Shown here: piece by piece, positions 9,149 through 17,282 of the stretch
Position numbering within the stretch: position 1 is the first letter of the stretch
Layout: each line of letters begins with the position of its first letter
Program-made: the position numbers and the translations under genes
Notes under the pieces: generated by a model
Database searches by the model: none
Told to the model about the DNA's origin: nothing
The model's input: only the letters and a program-made list of their open reading frames with translations
Origin: an uncultured Eubacteriales bacterium
GTDB taxonomy: Bacteria > Bacillota > Clostridia > Oscillospirales > Acutalibacteraceae
Assembly (NCBI GenBank): GCA_934667845.1
Contig: CAKUMQ010000006.1
Span: forward strand, 5,616 to 69,615
Direction of reading: 5' to 3'
Length of the DNA stretch: 64,000 nt

Positions 9149-10282
9149 TTACCACATGCCCGCCGTATCCTGCAGCCCCTGTGCGCGGAACCGGTCGTTG
9201 ATCTTGCTGATCTGCTCCAGCATAAAACTGAAAAGCCCCTCGTCCGTAAACCGGTCATTTTCACCGTTGAACTGCCACAGGGTGGCGAGCTGCACGCCTG
9301 ATCGCACCATCGTCTCCAGATAGACCGGGAAGTTTGCGCGCACAAAGTTGTCGGCTGTGTCGGCGGTGAGCACGCCGCAGTCGCCGAATTCGCCGAAATA
9401 AAAGCCCTTGCCCTCCGACTTGGCGGTGCGGCTGTACAGCTCCAGCAGGTCGGCAAATGTCAGTTCCCGATCCGCGAGCTTATACGTCCAGTCCGGTCGC
9501 TGACAGCCCATGTGCAGGCTCATGACATTGGCGGGATCGGGGGTGCAGTAGCGGAGCATATACGCGTAATCCGCCGTCGTGCCCTTGCGCCAGTCCGGCG
9601 CCCAGGCGTGGTTTTCGTCCGCCTTCAGCCCCGCCTCGCGCAGGGCGCGGGCAGCCTCCCGCAGGATGGCGTCGCCGGTGGAGATCATGCGGTAGTCATC
9701 CGCCTCGCGGATGGCCGCGGCAATCTCGTGCACCATGCGATACCCCTCCGTCGAGGTGAAGTTGTCGTAGTTGTCCGCGGACGACGGGATATCCGCCGAG
9801 AGGTTTGTCTCGTTTGTGACCTCCCAGCCCCACACGGCGGGGCTGTCCTTATAGCGGGTCACGACCTCCTTGACAAACCGCCTGCGCATCCGCATGGTAG
9901 CGCTTTCGGGGTCGCCGATGGCGGAGATCTTATCCCCCTGCGCCAGCATACCGCTGAAAAAGATGCTGATGATCAGCCCCACATGGCTTTGCTCGGCTTC
10001 CGCCACCACCAGATCCGCCACCTGCAAAATATCGTCCAGTGCGCCGTCTTCGCCCGCCTGATAGCGCTGCACCTGTTCTTTGGTGATGTGCATCAGCGGG
10101 AAACGCGCCACGGGGATGCGGTACTTTCTCATGATGGCAAAGGATCTTTTGTACTGCGGCTCACCTGCGGCATCCTTGCCGTACATCCACGCCATCAGAT
10201 ATTCGTTGACACCGTAGGCGTAAAAGGGCTTGCCGTTCATCCGGAATGTGCCCTTATCGTCTACCGTAATGCCGTATTGCAT
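9149..10282 (-). CDS. GH5-like glycoside hydrolase, cytosolic
   Basis: This 377-aa protein has no signal peptide and starts directly with the catalytic domain (MQYGITVDDKGTFRMNGKPF). It is a clan GH-A TIM barrel: the likely acid/base is the Glu of VTNETNL and the likely nucleophile the Glu of YFGEFGDCG. The protein is very similar along its whole length to the next gene upstream (10298-12115), but lacks that protein's export signal and anchor. The pair suggests one enzyme outside and one inside, the latter cutting imported oligosaccharides. A GAGGGGG site precedes the ATG. Family (GH5, possibly mannan- or glucan-active) is inferred; the substrate is unknown. Confidence 0.75.
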   Translation of the reverse strand: MQYGITVDDKGTFRMNGKPFYAYGVNEYLMAWMYGKDAAGEPQYKRSFAIMRKYRIPVARFPLMHITKEQVQRYQAGEDGALDDILQVADLVVAEAEQSHVGLIISIFFSGMLAQGDKISAIGDPESATMRMRRRFVKEVVTRYKDSPAVWGWEVTNETNLSADIPSSADNYDNFTSTEGYRMVHEIAAAIREADDYRMISTGDAILREAARALREAGLKADENHAWAPDWRKGTTADYAYMLRYCTPDPANVMSLHMGCQRPDWTYKLADRELTFADLLELYSRTAKSEGKGFYFGEFGDCGVLTADTADNFVRANFPVYLETMVRSGVQLATLWQFNGENDRFTDEGLFSFMLEQISKINDRFRAQGLQDTAGMW

Positions 10283-10297
10283 GAGACGTGTACCCCC

Positions 10298-12115
10298 TCA
10301 GGACTGCTTCTTCTTGATCACAAAGACATACACCGCCGCACCGGCAGCCGCCAGGATGATCACGCCGCCCGCAATGCAGACCGGCAGCACCCAGCCGGGC
10401 TTGTCGGACACGTTCGGGTTATCCGCCGGAACGGTGGCGGAGGTAGCGGTCGCCTGCGATTCGCTGCCCGCCGCCGTAGTCACGGCGGCGCTGCTCACCG
10501 CAACCGCAAACTGCCGCAGCTCCTTGCCGTCGGGATCAAACACCTTGACCGTGCAGGCGGCATCCACAACGGCGGTATCGTCGCTGACCGCCTGACCCGC
10601 CGCATCCAGCACCGACAGGGTATACCCCTCGCGCAGGGCGATGCTCCGCTTAAACTTCTCAAGCGCGATCGGCTTTTCCACGGTGATGAGGCTCTCGGCA
10701 TCCGCGATGGCGAGCTTTGTGGACGCAGACTGCATATAGGTCTCCAGCGCGGGACCGGACACCGCCGTTGTAACCCCGCTCTGCTCCGGTGCTTTCGTGG
10801 CCATGGCAGAGTTATTCGTCCGCTTTGTGGTCGTTGTCGCGGTCGTCTGACCGGGCTTTTTCGTGGTCGTGGTCGTGGAGGACGCCGCCAGCTTCCAGTA
10901 TTCGTCGGTGTTCTGCAGCCCCATCTGTTTGAACTGCGCGTTGGTCTTTTGCAGCTCAGCCAGCATATAGCTGAGCAGTCCCTCGTCCGTAAACTCGTTG
11001 TTGTCGCCGTTGAACTGCCACATCGTGCCCAGCTGGACGCCGGATTTCACCATTGTCTGCACATAGGTCGGGAAATTGGTTTTCACAAAGCTGTCCGCAT
11101 TGGCGGAGGTGAGCACGCCGCAGTCGCCGAATTCGCCGAAAAAGAAGCCCTTTCCGCTGGCTTTGGCAGTTCGCACGTATTCCTTCAGCAGCTCCGCAAA
11201 CGTCAGGCTCTTGTCCGCCAGCTTATATGTCCAGTTCGGTTTCTGGCAGCCCATATGCATGCTGACGGTATCCGTCGGATCGGGCGTGCAGTAGTTGATC
11301 ATGTACCGGAAATCCTCCACCGTGTCGCGGGTCCAGTCCGGTGTCCAGTTGTGGTTGGAATCGACCTTCAGCCCCGACTCGTGGAGTGAACGGGCGGATT
11401 CGCGCAGGATGGCATCGCCGGTGGAGATCATGCGGTAGTCATCCACCTCGCGGATGGCTTTGGCGACCTCGCGCACCATGGTGTAGCCCTCCGCCGAGGT
11501 GAAGCACTCGTATCTGTCCTCGGCATTCGGCAGATCTGCCGAGAGGTTCGTCTCGTTTGTGACCTCCCAACCCCATACGGCGGGGCTGTTCTTGTAGCGG
11601 GCGACGACCTCTTTGGTAAATTTAATGCGCATCTGCATGGTCTTGCTGTAGGGATCGCCAAGCGCAGAGATCTTCTCGCCCTGCGCCCGCATGCCGCTGA
11701 AAAACAGGCTGATGATCAGACCCACATGGGTCTTTTCGGCTTCCGCCACCACCTGATCCGCCACCTGCAAAATATCGTCCAGCGCGCCCTTTTCGTTCAT
11801 CTCGTAGCGCTTGGCCTGCTCGCTGGTGATGTGCATCAGCGGAAAGCGTGCCACGGGTATGTTGTATTTCTGCATGATGGCAAAGGATTTTTTATACTGC
11901 ACGCCGCCGAACGGATCCTTGCCGTACATCCACGCCATCAGGTATTCGTTGACGCCGTAGGCATAGATGGCTTTGCCGTTCATTCGGAATGTGCCCTTGC
12001 TGTCTACCGTGATGCCCCATTTCGGAGAAGAGGCTGCCGACGCGGAAAATGCCGGGAACAGGCAGCTTGCCAGCAGGCACACCGCCGTCAGCACCACAAC
12101 TATACGCTTTTTCAT
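10298..12115 (-). CDS. Secreted, membrane-anchored GH5-like glycoside hydrolase
   Basis: The 605-aa protein has a signal peptide (residues 1-27, ending FSASAAS) and a GH-A catalytic domain (about 30-400) with VTNETNL and FFGEFGDCG carrying the two likely catalytic Glu residues. A Thr-rich linker follows (about 405-430), then a small domain (about 455-550). The C-terminus has a membrane helix (about 575-598) ending in KKKQS, so the enzyme is likely held on the cell surface. It is the first gene of the operon, preceded by GGGGAGACGATC and the long regulatory region at 12116-13102. It is a paralogue of 9149-10282, 16 bp downstream. Confidence 0.78.
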   Translation of the reverse strand: MKKRIVVVLTAVCLLASCLFPAFSASAASSPKWGITVDSKGTFRMNGKAIYAYGVNEYLMAWMYGKDPFGGVQYKKSFAIMQKYNIPVARFPLMHITSEQAKRYEMNEKGALDDILQVADQVVAEAEKTHVGLIISLFFSGMRAQGEKISALGDPYSKTMQMRIKFTKEVVARYKNSPAVWGWEVTNETNLSADLPNAEDRYECFTSAEGYTMVREVAKAIREVDDYRMISTGDAILRESARSLHESGLKVDSNHNWTPDWTRDTVEDFRYMINYCTPDPTDTVSMHMGCQKPNWTYKLADKSLTFAELLKEYVRTAKASGKGFFFGEFGDCGVLTSANADSFVKTNFPTYVQTMVKSGVQLGTMWQFNGDNNEFTDEGLLSYMLAELQKTNAQFKQMGLQNTDEYWKLAASSTTTTTKKPGQTTATTTTKRTNNSAMATKAPEQSGVTTAVSGPALETYMQSASTKLAIADAESLITVEKPIALEKFKRSIALREGYTLSVLDAAGQAVSDDTAVVDAACTVKVFDPDGKELRQFAVAVSSAAVTTAAGSESQATATSATVPADNPNVSDKPGWVLPVCIAGGVIILAAAGAAVYVFVIKKKQS

Positions 12116-12431
12116 GATCGTCTCCCCTTTTACCTTTTTATCTATCGGTTATGTCTTTCTGCCTTTACGGATATGGTCGTGCCGTCGCCCGGAACGGCAT
12201 AACGGACGGCGTTTTGCGCCGCGCCGGTGCCAAGGGTGGTAAAGCAGCGCGTTTTTGCGCCGTTTTCCCCGTCCTCACGCGGTCCCGCGCAAAAGCGCGG
12301 CCGACCTGCGGGATGTCGCCTTTCCGGCGGGAGCTGCGGCGTTTGGCGGCGCGTTTTCCGTCAGACCGCGGTTGCGTCTGACGGGCGCCGCCGGATGAAC
12401 ATGCGGCATGCCTCCTTTGCGGATCTTTTTA

Positions 12432-12444
12432 GGAAACTGTTTCC
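12432..12444. promoter_or_regulatory. Operator-like palindrome GGAAACTGTTTCC (copy 1)
   Basis: This is a perfect 13-bp palindrome, closest of the four copies to the first glycosidase gene. On the minus strand it lies about 18-30 bp downstream of a possible TACAAT -10 element, a place where a bound repressor would block transcription. Its shape (inverted half-sites GGAAAC/GTTTCC) resembles LacI-family operators, although those usually have a central CG. No LacI-type gene is in the window. Confidence 0.5.
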
Positions 12445-12535
12445 AATCAGCGTAAAAACCGATTGTATTTTTACCATAAAAACGGTTCGCCGAATGGGCA
12501 ATCTAAAAAATGAGCATAGAAACGTCTGATTGGCA

Positions 12536-12550
12536 TGGGAACTGTTTCCA
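12536..12550. promoter_or_regulatory. Operator-like palindrome (copy 2)
   Basis: TGGGAACTGTTTCCA: the same half-sites as copy 1, with one mismatch in the left arm and flanking T/A extending the symmetry to 15 bp. Confidence 0.45.
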
Positions 12551-12851
12551 TTTGCCGTATAAAACATTTGCCGTCCGGTTTTCGGCGCATACCGCAGCCG
12601 TCCGCCTCCGAACAAGCCCTGACCCCCGACACCAGGCGCCGCGCCGCATTTTTGCCCGGCGCACCGGCTTCCCGCCCCTGTCGGTCCGGCGCACCGCGGC
12701 GCGGTGTCAGACCGACCCGGCAGGACCGTCGGCGTTTCCCGCCCGCGCTTCCGCAGTGCCGCAGCGTCCGGCAGCTTTCTGCCGCACACCGCCGCCCGGA
12801 GGCTTTGCAGGCGTTTGCCGCCGCACGGATCGGGTCGCCTTTTCCGCGCGG

Positions 12852-12866
12852 CGATAACTGTTTCCA
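12852..12866. promoter_or_regulatory. Operator-like palindrome (copy 3, weaker)
   Basis: CGATAACTGTTTCCA keeps the right half-site GTTTCCA, with two mismatches in the left arm. It lies about 25 bp downstream of the minus-strand -10 at 12891-12896, so it would fall around the early transcribed region. Confidence 0.4.
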
Positions 12867-12890
12867 GCAATTCATCATCTTATGTTGTAC

Positions 12891-12919
12891 ATTTTAGCAC
12901 AACTTTTTATTTTTGTAAA
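12891..12919 (-). promoter_or_regulatory. Promoter of the first glycan operon
   Basis: On the minus strand a -35 TTTACA (12914-12919) and a -10 TAAAAT (12891-12896) are separated by exactly 17 bp within an AT-rich tract. It points toward the glycosidase gene at 10298-12115. Confidence 0.55.
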
Positions 12920-13018
12920 GCAAAAATATATATTCTTATAAAACAGACAAAATCACATTGTTCTTTTGTGCAACATGACAGATTCCTTTTCTCGAGCCGA
13001 TTCGCCGCGCCGCGCTTT

Positions 13019-13033
13019 TGGAAACAGTTTCTC
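13019..13033. promoter_or_regulatory. Operator-like palindrome (copy 4)
   Basis: TGGAAACAGTTTCTC: intact left half-site and near-intact right half-site, about 100 bp upstream of the candidate promoter. Together with copies 1-3 it could allow repression by DNA looping; this is inference from spacing only. Confidence 0.4.
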
Positions 13034-13102
13034 GCAGCCGTGCCGAAAGCGCTCATTCCCCGTCGGCGCGGCGGAAAAGCACCCGCACCACGGCGGTATT
13101 CT

Positions 13103-14443
13103 TCAGCTCAGCAGCGTTTTCTTCTTTGTCCGGTAGTACAAAAGCCCGGCGGCATCCGCCAAAGCCCAGCCGATCGGAACCGACCACCAGATCCCGGTCA
13201 CACCGACCGCGGGTATGGCAGACAGCAGATAAGCGAGCGCCACGCGGGTGCCCAGCGAGATCACGGTGAGCACGACGCTCATCCCGGGCTTTCCCAGCGC
13301 GCGGTACAGCCCGTAGAGCAGGAACAGGCAGCCGATGCCGCAATAAAACGCGCCCTCGATCCGCAGATAGCGCGCTCCCTCCCGGATGACCTCTGCTTCT
13401 CCGGCGTCCACAAACAGCGTCATCAGCGGCTCAGCCAACCCGCAGACAAGCGCGGAGACGATCGCGCAGAACGCAAGCGAAACGCCCACGGCGCTTTTCA
13501 GCCCGACGCGGATCCTCCCGCTCTCCTTTGCGCCGTAATTCTGGGCGATAAACGTGGAAAAGGCGTTGCCGAAATCCTGCACCGGCATGTAGGCAAACGC
13601 GTCGATCTTCACGGCGGCGGCAAAGGCCGCCATCACCACGGAGCCGAAGCTGTTGACCAGCCCCTGCACCATCAGGATGCCGAGGTTCATGACCGACTGC
13701 TGCACACAGGTCAGCGTGGAGAACGAGACGATCTCGCGGATGCGTCCCCGCCGCAGGCAGCGGACGCTCCCGATCGCGCGCACCTGCGGGAAGCGCACCA
13801 GCGTGTAGGCCACGATGCCGATGCCCGAGAGATACTGGGCAATGACGGTCGCCTCCGCCGCACCGCCGACCCCTCTGTGCAGCCCGATCACAAACCAGAG
13901 GTCGAGCGCGATATTCACCCCCGCGGACACCGCCAGAAAAACAAGCGGTATGACCGAATTGCCGATCGCCCGCAGAAACGAGGCAAAATAGTTATAGAGA
14001 AAGACCGCCGGGATCCCCATGAAGATCACCAGCAGATACGCCCGCATATCCCCCCAGACCCCGGCGGGAACGCGGAGAAAAACGCGAAGCCCGTTCAGAC
14101 AGGCATAGCTTACGCCGTCCAGCAGCACGGTGACAAAAGCGATAAAGCAGAAGGACGCGCAGAGATCCTCGCGCAGCGCGTTTTCGTCCCGCTGACCGAA
14201 GCGGATGGAAAACAGCGCGCCGCTGCCCATGCACAACCCGAGGATCACGGAGGTCAGAAAGGTCATCAGCGTAAAGGACGACCCGACCGCCGCAAGGGCG
14301 TCCCGCCCGAGAAACCGCCCGACGATCAACGTGTCGGCAATATTATAGCCCTGCTGCAGCAGATCCCCCAGGATCATGGGGACGGCAAAGCGCAGCATGG
14401 ACCCCGTGACAGATCCCTGTGTCAGATCCCGGTTCACAGCCAT
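13103..14443 (-). CDS. MATE-family multidrug/metabolite exporter
   Basis: The 446-aa protein is entirely membrane-embedded, with about twelve helices in two related halves, the length and layout of MATE (NorM/DinF) exporters. The N-terminal half shows TQGSVTGSMLRFAVPMI and QQGYNIADTLIVGRFLG, typical of the Clostridia branch. MATE proteins expel cationic drugs or metabolites using Na+ or H+ gradients; the substrate here is not predictable. The gene has its own promoter (14473-14501) and a GGAGGA site right before the ATG. Confidence 0.9.
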   Translation of the reverse strand: MAVNRDLTQGSVTGSMLRFAVPMILGDLLQQGYNIADTLIVGRFLGRDALAAVGSSFTLMTFLTSVILGLCMGSGALFSIRFGQRDENALREDLCASFCFIAFVTVLLDGVSYACLNGLRVFLRVPAGVWGDMRAYLLVIFMGIPAVFLYNYFASFLRAIGNSVIPLVFLAVSAGVNIALDLWFVIGLHRGVGGAAEATVIAQYLSGIGIVAYTLVRFPQVRAIGSVRCLRRGRIREIVSFSTLTCVQQSVMNLGILMVQGLVNSFGSVVMAAFAAAVKIDAFAYMPVQDFGNAFSTFIAQNYGAKESGRIRVGLKSAVGVSLAFCAIVSALVCGLAEPLMTLFVDAGEAEVIREGARYLRIEGAFYCGIGCLFLLYGLYRALGKPGMSVVLTVISLGTRVALAYLLSAIPAVGVTGIWWSVPIGWALADAAGLLYYRTKKKTLLS

Positions 14444-14472
14444 TCCTCCGCAGTCTGCATATTTATTCTCTT

Positions 14473-14501
14473 ATTATAGGATCATCCGCCCGGCAAGTCA
14501 A
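14473..14501 (-). promoter_or_regulatory. Promoter of the MATE exporter gene
   Basis: On the minus strand -35 TTGACT (14496-14501) and -10 TATAAT (14473-14478) have a 17-bp spacer, close to the sigma-A consensus. The start codon is about 30 bp downstream of the -10. Confidence 0.75.
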
Positions 14502-14634
14502 TACGCCCCCCGCTTAAAGTCCCGCCCGGCGTAAGCGGTGCGCTGAATGCGCCGCTTTTTCCGAGGCGGAGGGCAACGGCAAAAACAGCCCGCGCACCGC
14601 TTTGACGGCACGCAGGCTGCTCGGTTCGGGGCGT

Positions 14635-15096
14635 TCAGCAGAACACGGTGTCGTATGTGTCCCCGTGTTCGGTATAGAAAAGCTCGCTGACCGCATCGGA
14701 GGTGAACACCTCCAGCATCTCGGCAAAGCCGTCGATCAGTTTCTCCGATGAACGCAGCTTATCCAGAGGGTACCAGAACACCTCGCCTTCGTCGGACGAG
14801 GTCAGTTCACCCGAAAAACGGTCAGCCGTATACAAAAAGACAATAAATCTTATCCCGTCCTCTTTGCAAAACTCCTTGATCCCGCACAGCTTCGGCGCCT
14901 CTACCGTCAGCCCCGTTTCCTCTTTCATCTCGCGGATAACGGCGGGGGTAACGTATTCCCCCTTTTCCACATGACCGCCGGGGAAATTCCAGCCGTGCCA
15001 TGCCAAGCGGCTTTTCTTATCCTGAACAACAACATTCCCCTGTCCGTCGCCGATCATGCACATGACGGTCAGTTCGACTTCTTCCGTTCTTGCCAT
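14635..15096 (-). CDS. Nudix hydrolase (8-oxo-dGTP-diphosphatase-like)
   Basis: The 153-aa single-domain protein carries a complete Nudix box at residues 41-63: G41, E47, R55, E56, E59, E60, G62, with the metal-binding Glu residues intact. The family cleaves nucleoside diphosphates linked to another group; the MutT/YjhB-like context (GWNFPGGHVEKGE) suggests a nucleotide-cleaning role, but the substrate is not certain. The GGAAG binding site lies about 8 bp before the ATG and a promoter is at 15171-15199. It is a stand-alone gene. Confidence 0.88.
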   Translation of the reverse strand: MARTEEVELTVMCMIGDGQGNVVVQDKKSRLAWHGWNFPGGHVEKGEYVTPAVIREMKEETGLTVEAPKLCGIKEFCKEDGIRFIVFLYTADRFSGELTSSDEGEVFWYPLDKLRSSEKLIDGFAEMLEVFTSDAVSELFYTEHGDTYDTVFC

Positions 15097-15170
15097 CGGC
15101 AGGCTTCCTTTCTGAGCGTGAGTGTGCGGGCAAAGAGATGGACGGAAACCCTATCCCCTTTGACAGCATA

Positions 15171-15199
15171 AGTATACCATATTCCCATTATAAAGTCCA
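15171..15199 (-). promoter_or_regulatory. Promoter of the Nudix hydrolase gene
   Basis: On the minus strand -35 TGGACT (15194-15199), 17-bp spacer, -10 TATACT (15171-15176). A second TATAAT-like hexamer lies within the spacer region. Confidence 0.55.
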
Positions 15200-15211
15200 T
15201 ACAAACGCAAA

Positions 15212-15252
15212 GCGGCTGCCGCAAACGAACAAATTTCGCTCGCGGCAGCCGC
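15212..15252 (-). terminator. Terminator after the CxxC-repeat/Ltp-like gene
   Basis: An 11-bp stem (GCGGCTGCCGC / GCGGCAGCCGC) lies 22 bp past the stop at 15274 and is followed on the minus strand by TTTGCGTTTG, a weak U-rich tail. Confidence 0.65.
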
Positions 15253-15273
15253 CCGGTATGCTGTAAAGCAGCT

Positions 15274-16140
15274 TTAATAGCCGACTTCCTTTAAAGCATT
15301 TTCTATCTGCGCCTTGGTAAATCCGTAATATGCCATGGTATCTTTCAAATTTTCTCTCGAAGACCCTTTGCTGTGTTCTTTAGCATACAATACCGCTTGC
15401 TCGTCATAATTGATATTGATATGTGCGACAACAAATTTAGCGTCTTCCAAAGGGTAGCTTTCAAAATCCGCCAATATCGTGTCCGTTAAAAAGCTCGGTC
15501 CGCAATGCCAGAAACCGATCTGGTCGTAAGCGCAAATTGCCGCATTCTCCTGGCTTTTGGTCAAAGTTGCCGTATATTTGCGGCTTTCCACTTCCTGCCT
15601 GCAAACGGTACAGGTCATTACCTCGGTACCGTCCGTCACCGTACCGTCGGAATTGATGATAAAGTTTTTCTTGACCTGCCAATCACCCTTGGTATGCGGC
15701 AATTCCCCTATTTTCTCGGTACACACCTTTTGACAGCGGTCACAGGTGCCGACTCTTTCTCCTTCCGCCGAACAGCTTGCCGCTTTGGTGATTTTCCAGT
15801 CGTTGACGGCATGACCGGCAGGCTCCCCCTCTGTGGCACCGCAGACCGAACAGGTTTTCGGCAATTCACAGGTCGCTTCGCTGAAGCTGTGCGCCAGCGG
15901 TTCGCCGTCGACAAGCCCGCACCGCGAACAATGCTTTGCCTCCTTACAGGTAGCCGCGATCCATTCATGCGACAATGCTTCCCCTTTTGTCTTGCCGCAT
16001 TTTCTGCAGGTCATCGGCGCATCGCAGGTGGCATCGGCCCAGCTGTGAAAGCACACAAGCGTCAGAACCAATACCACCGCCAAAGCAGCGACACCGACTG
16101 CCGATGCCGCTATGATCACGATCCGTTTTTTGTTTTTCAT
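15274..16140 (-). CDS. Membrane-anchored CxxC-repeat protein with Ltp-like C-terminal domain
   Basis: The 288-aa protein starts with a membrane helix (residues 8-30). Residues of about 31-150 hold a series of Cys pairs spaced CxxC (for example CRKCGK, CSRCGL, CSVCGA, CDRCQK), each followed by an H-x-W/F segment; such repeats may bind zinc or form disulfides. The last 95 residues include two motifs like the host-surface Ltp lipoprotein fold (YAKEHSKGSSRENLKDTM, YYGFTKAQIENAL), a family linked to phage superinfection exclusion in some Gram-positives. The Ltp link is my reading and a role in phage exclusion is speculative. It lies 10 bp after the Mor-like gene and a GGGGG site precedes the ATG. 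Confidence 0.6.
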   Translation of the reverse strand: MKNKKRIVIIAASAVGVAALAVVLVLTLVCFHSWADATCDAPMTCRKCGKTKGEALSHEWIAATCKEAKHCSRCGLVDGEPLAHSFSEATCELPKTCSVCGATEGEPAGHAVNDWKITKAASCSAEGERVGTCDRCQKVCTEKIGELPHTKGDWQVKKNFIINSDGTVTDGTEVMTCTVCRQEVESRKYTATLTKSQENAAICAYDQIGFWHCGPSFLTDTILADFESYPLEDAKFVVAHININYDEQAVLYAKEHSKGSSRENLKDTMAYYGFTKAQIENALKEVGY

Positions 16141-16150
16141 AATATCCCCC

Positions 16151-16453
16151 TCAGATCTGTTTCATTGTTTTCAGAATACGCCATACGCTTCGCTCGGAGT
16201 AGTTGTACTTTTGTGCCAACTGCGGTACGTTATTGCCGTCATATTCACTGATAATGGCCTTGTGTGTATATTCCTTTGAAAACAACCTGCTCGGAAATGA
16301 AATCTGTGTTCCGCGGAACAGCCGGTATATTGCCAGCGCGTTTTCAATGCCGATCTCGTCGGCAATATCCCTGTACACATCATTAAGACCGTCAAGGTCT
16401 TTTTTCAAAAATGCCACCTCCGGAGTTTCGACCGAATAACGACTTAACGACAT
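16151..16453 (-). CDS. Mor-type small transcriptional regulator
   Basis: About 100 aa. Its C-terminal half has a Mor/C-like helix-turn-helix (NNVPQLAQKYNYSERSVWRILK), preceded by the typical lead-in IADEIGIENALAIYRLFRGTQISFPS. Phage Mu Mor is a middle-gene activator; chromosomal relatives in Clostridia are common, with unknown targets. I chose the ATG at 16453 because GGGGGTGG lies 4 bp upstream, whereas the more distal in-frame start has no site. The palindrome at 16480-16494 just upstream could be its operator. It is likely co-transcribed with the Ltp-like gene. Confidence 0.7.
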   Translation of the reverse strand: MSLSRYSVETPEVAFLKKDLDGLNDVYRDIADEIGIENALAIYRLFRGTQISFPSRLFSKEYTHKAIISEYDGNNVPQLAQKYNYSERSVWRILKTMKQI

Positions 16454-16479
16454 AATACCACCCCCGATGCGGCATAACA

Positions 16480-16494
16480 AATGACATTGTCATT
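16480..16494. promoter_or_regulatory. Palindromic operator upstream of the Mor-like gene
   Basis: AATGACATTGTCATT is a perfect 15-bp palindrome 27 bp before the chosen start codon. A further partial half-site (TTTGTCA) follows at about 16499. Autoregulation by the Mor-like protein is a guess from position. Confidence 0.4.
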
Positions 16495-16716
16495 GTATTT
16501 GTCACTCGTTTTGCCGTATACTGGTTTTCGGCGAATGAGGAATTTCATAAAAATGCTCCTTTCCGAACAACTGTCTCGTCCGGAAAAGAGCTTGTAATTT
16601 TCGCGAATGCACGGTATGATAACAGAGGGAGCGTTCAGTCGGCAGAATTGTTGGCTAAGCTTTAACCGCAATGTATTGCCGCAACAATAATCACTGGATT
16701 CTGAGGAGGAAACAAT

Positions 16717-17268
16717 ATGAAACTCAGCAAGAAACTATTAAGACCAATAATTGCAGCGATAGCGATAATAGCCGTTGTCATTGTCGCTTTCATTTTCTTT
16801 GAACCGTCGGTTAAAAGAACGATCATCACAACTTCAACATTACGGGAAGTGGTATCTATAAGCGAACTTTCGACCGGGGAGTTTTGTTACAACGGCGTTG
16901 TCTCTATACCCAAAAAGGACAATCCCGAAAAAAACGATTATTCTGTAAAATACGATTCCACAGTAAAGGCCGGAATAGATGCCAAAGATATTGATTTTAA
17001 AATTGATAGAAAAAACAAATCTGTTACTCCTGTCATACCCGAAATTCGAATTAACGATGTCATAATCAACGATGGATCGATCAGCACGATACCCGAAAAT
17101 GCCACAGCTAAATTAAAAGATACACTATCCTATTGTAAAGAGGACGCGCTGAAAGAAGCTAATCAAAATAAAAAGCTTATAGAAACGGCAAAATCAAACT
17201 TACAGGATTCAATAACGGCACTTTTAACACCGCTTTTAAAAGAAGCGGGATACAAGATCGTGTGGTAA
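16717..17268 (+). CDS. DUF4230-like membrane-anchored protein
   Basis: The 183-aa protein has an N-terminal membrane helix (residues 9-28) and an extracellular domain containing YDSTVKAGIDAKDIDF and repeated short beta-strand motifs, which I recognise as DUF4230-like. The family has no known function. It is followed by a lipoprotein of the same family whose start is 14 bp past this stop, so the two probably act together. AGGAGG lies 5 bp before the ATG. Base composition is much more AT-rich than the glycan operon, in line with the accessory island. Confidence 0.6.
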   Translation: MKLSKKLLRPIIAAIAIIAVVIVAFIFFEPSVKRTIITTSTLREVVSISELSTGEFCYNGVVSIPKKDNPEKNDYSVKYDSTVKAGIDAKDIDFKIDRKNKSVTPVIPEIRINDVIINDGSISTIPENATAKLKDTLSYCKEDALKEANQNKKLIETAKSNLQDSITALLTPLLKEAGYKIVW

Positions 17269-17282
17269 GTGAGGAAAAGGAA

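Larger units (their letters stand above)
12116..13102. other. Long regulatory region upstream of the first glycan operon
   Basis: I see no convincing gene here. The part nearest the operon (12150-12420 and 12560-12850) is GC-rich without believable coding on either strand. It holds four copies of a palindrome (listed separately) and a well-spaced minus-strand promoter at 12891-12919. If that promoter is the main one, the operon has a leader of about 770 nt. A second possible -10 (TACAAT on the minus strand, 12462-12467) sits just upstream of the operator at 12432. The segment 12880-13000 is strongly AT-rich. Confidence 0.6.

Noticed and set aside
12361..12870. 169-codon minus-strand frame in the long control region
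   Set aside because: No binding site, Arg/Cys-rich sequence, and it covers three operator palindromes.
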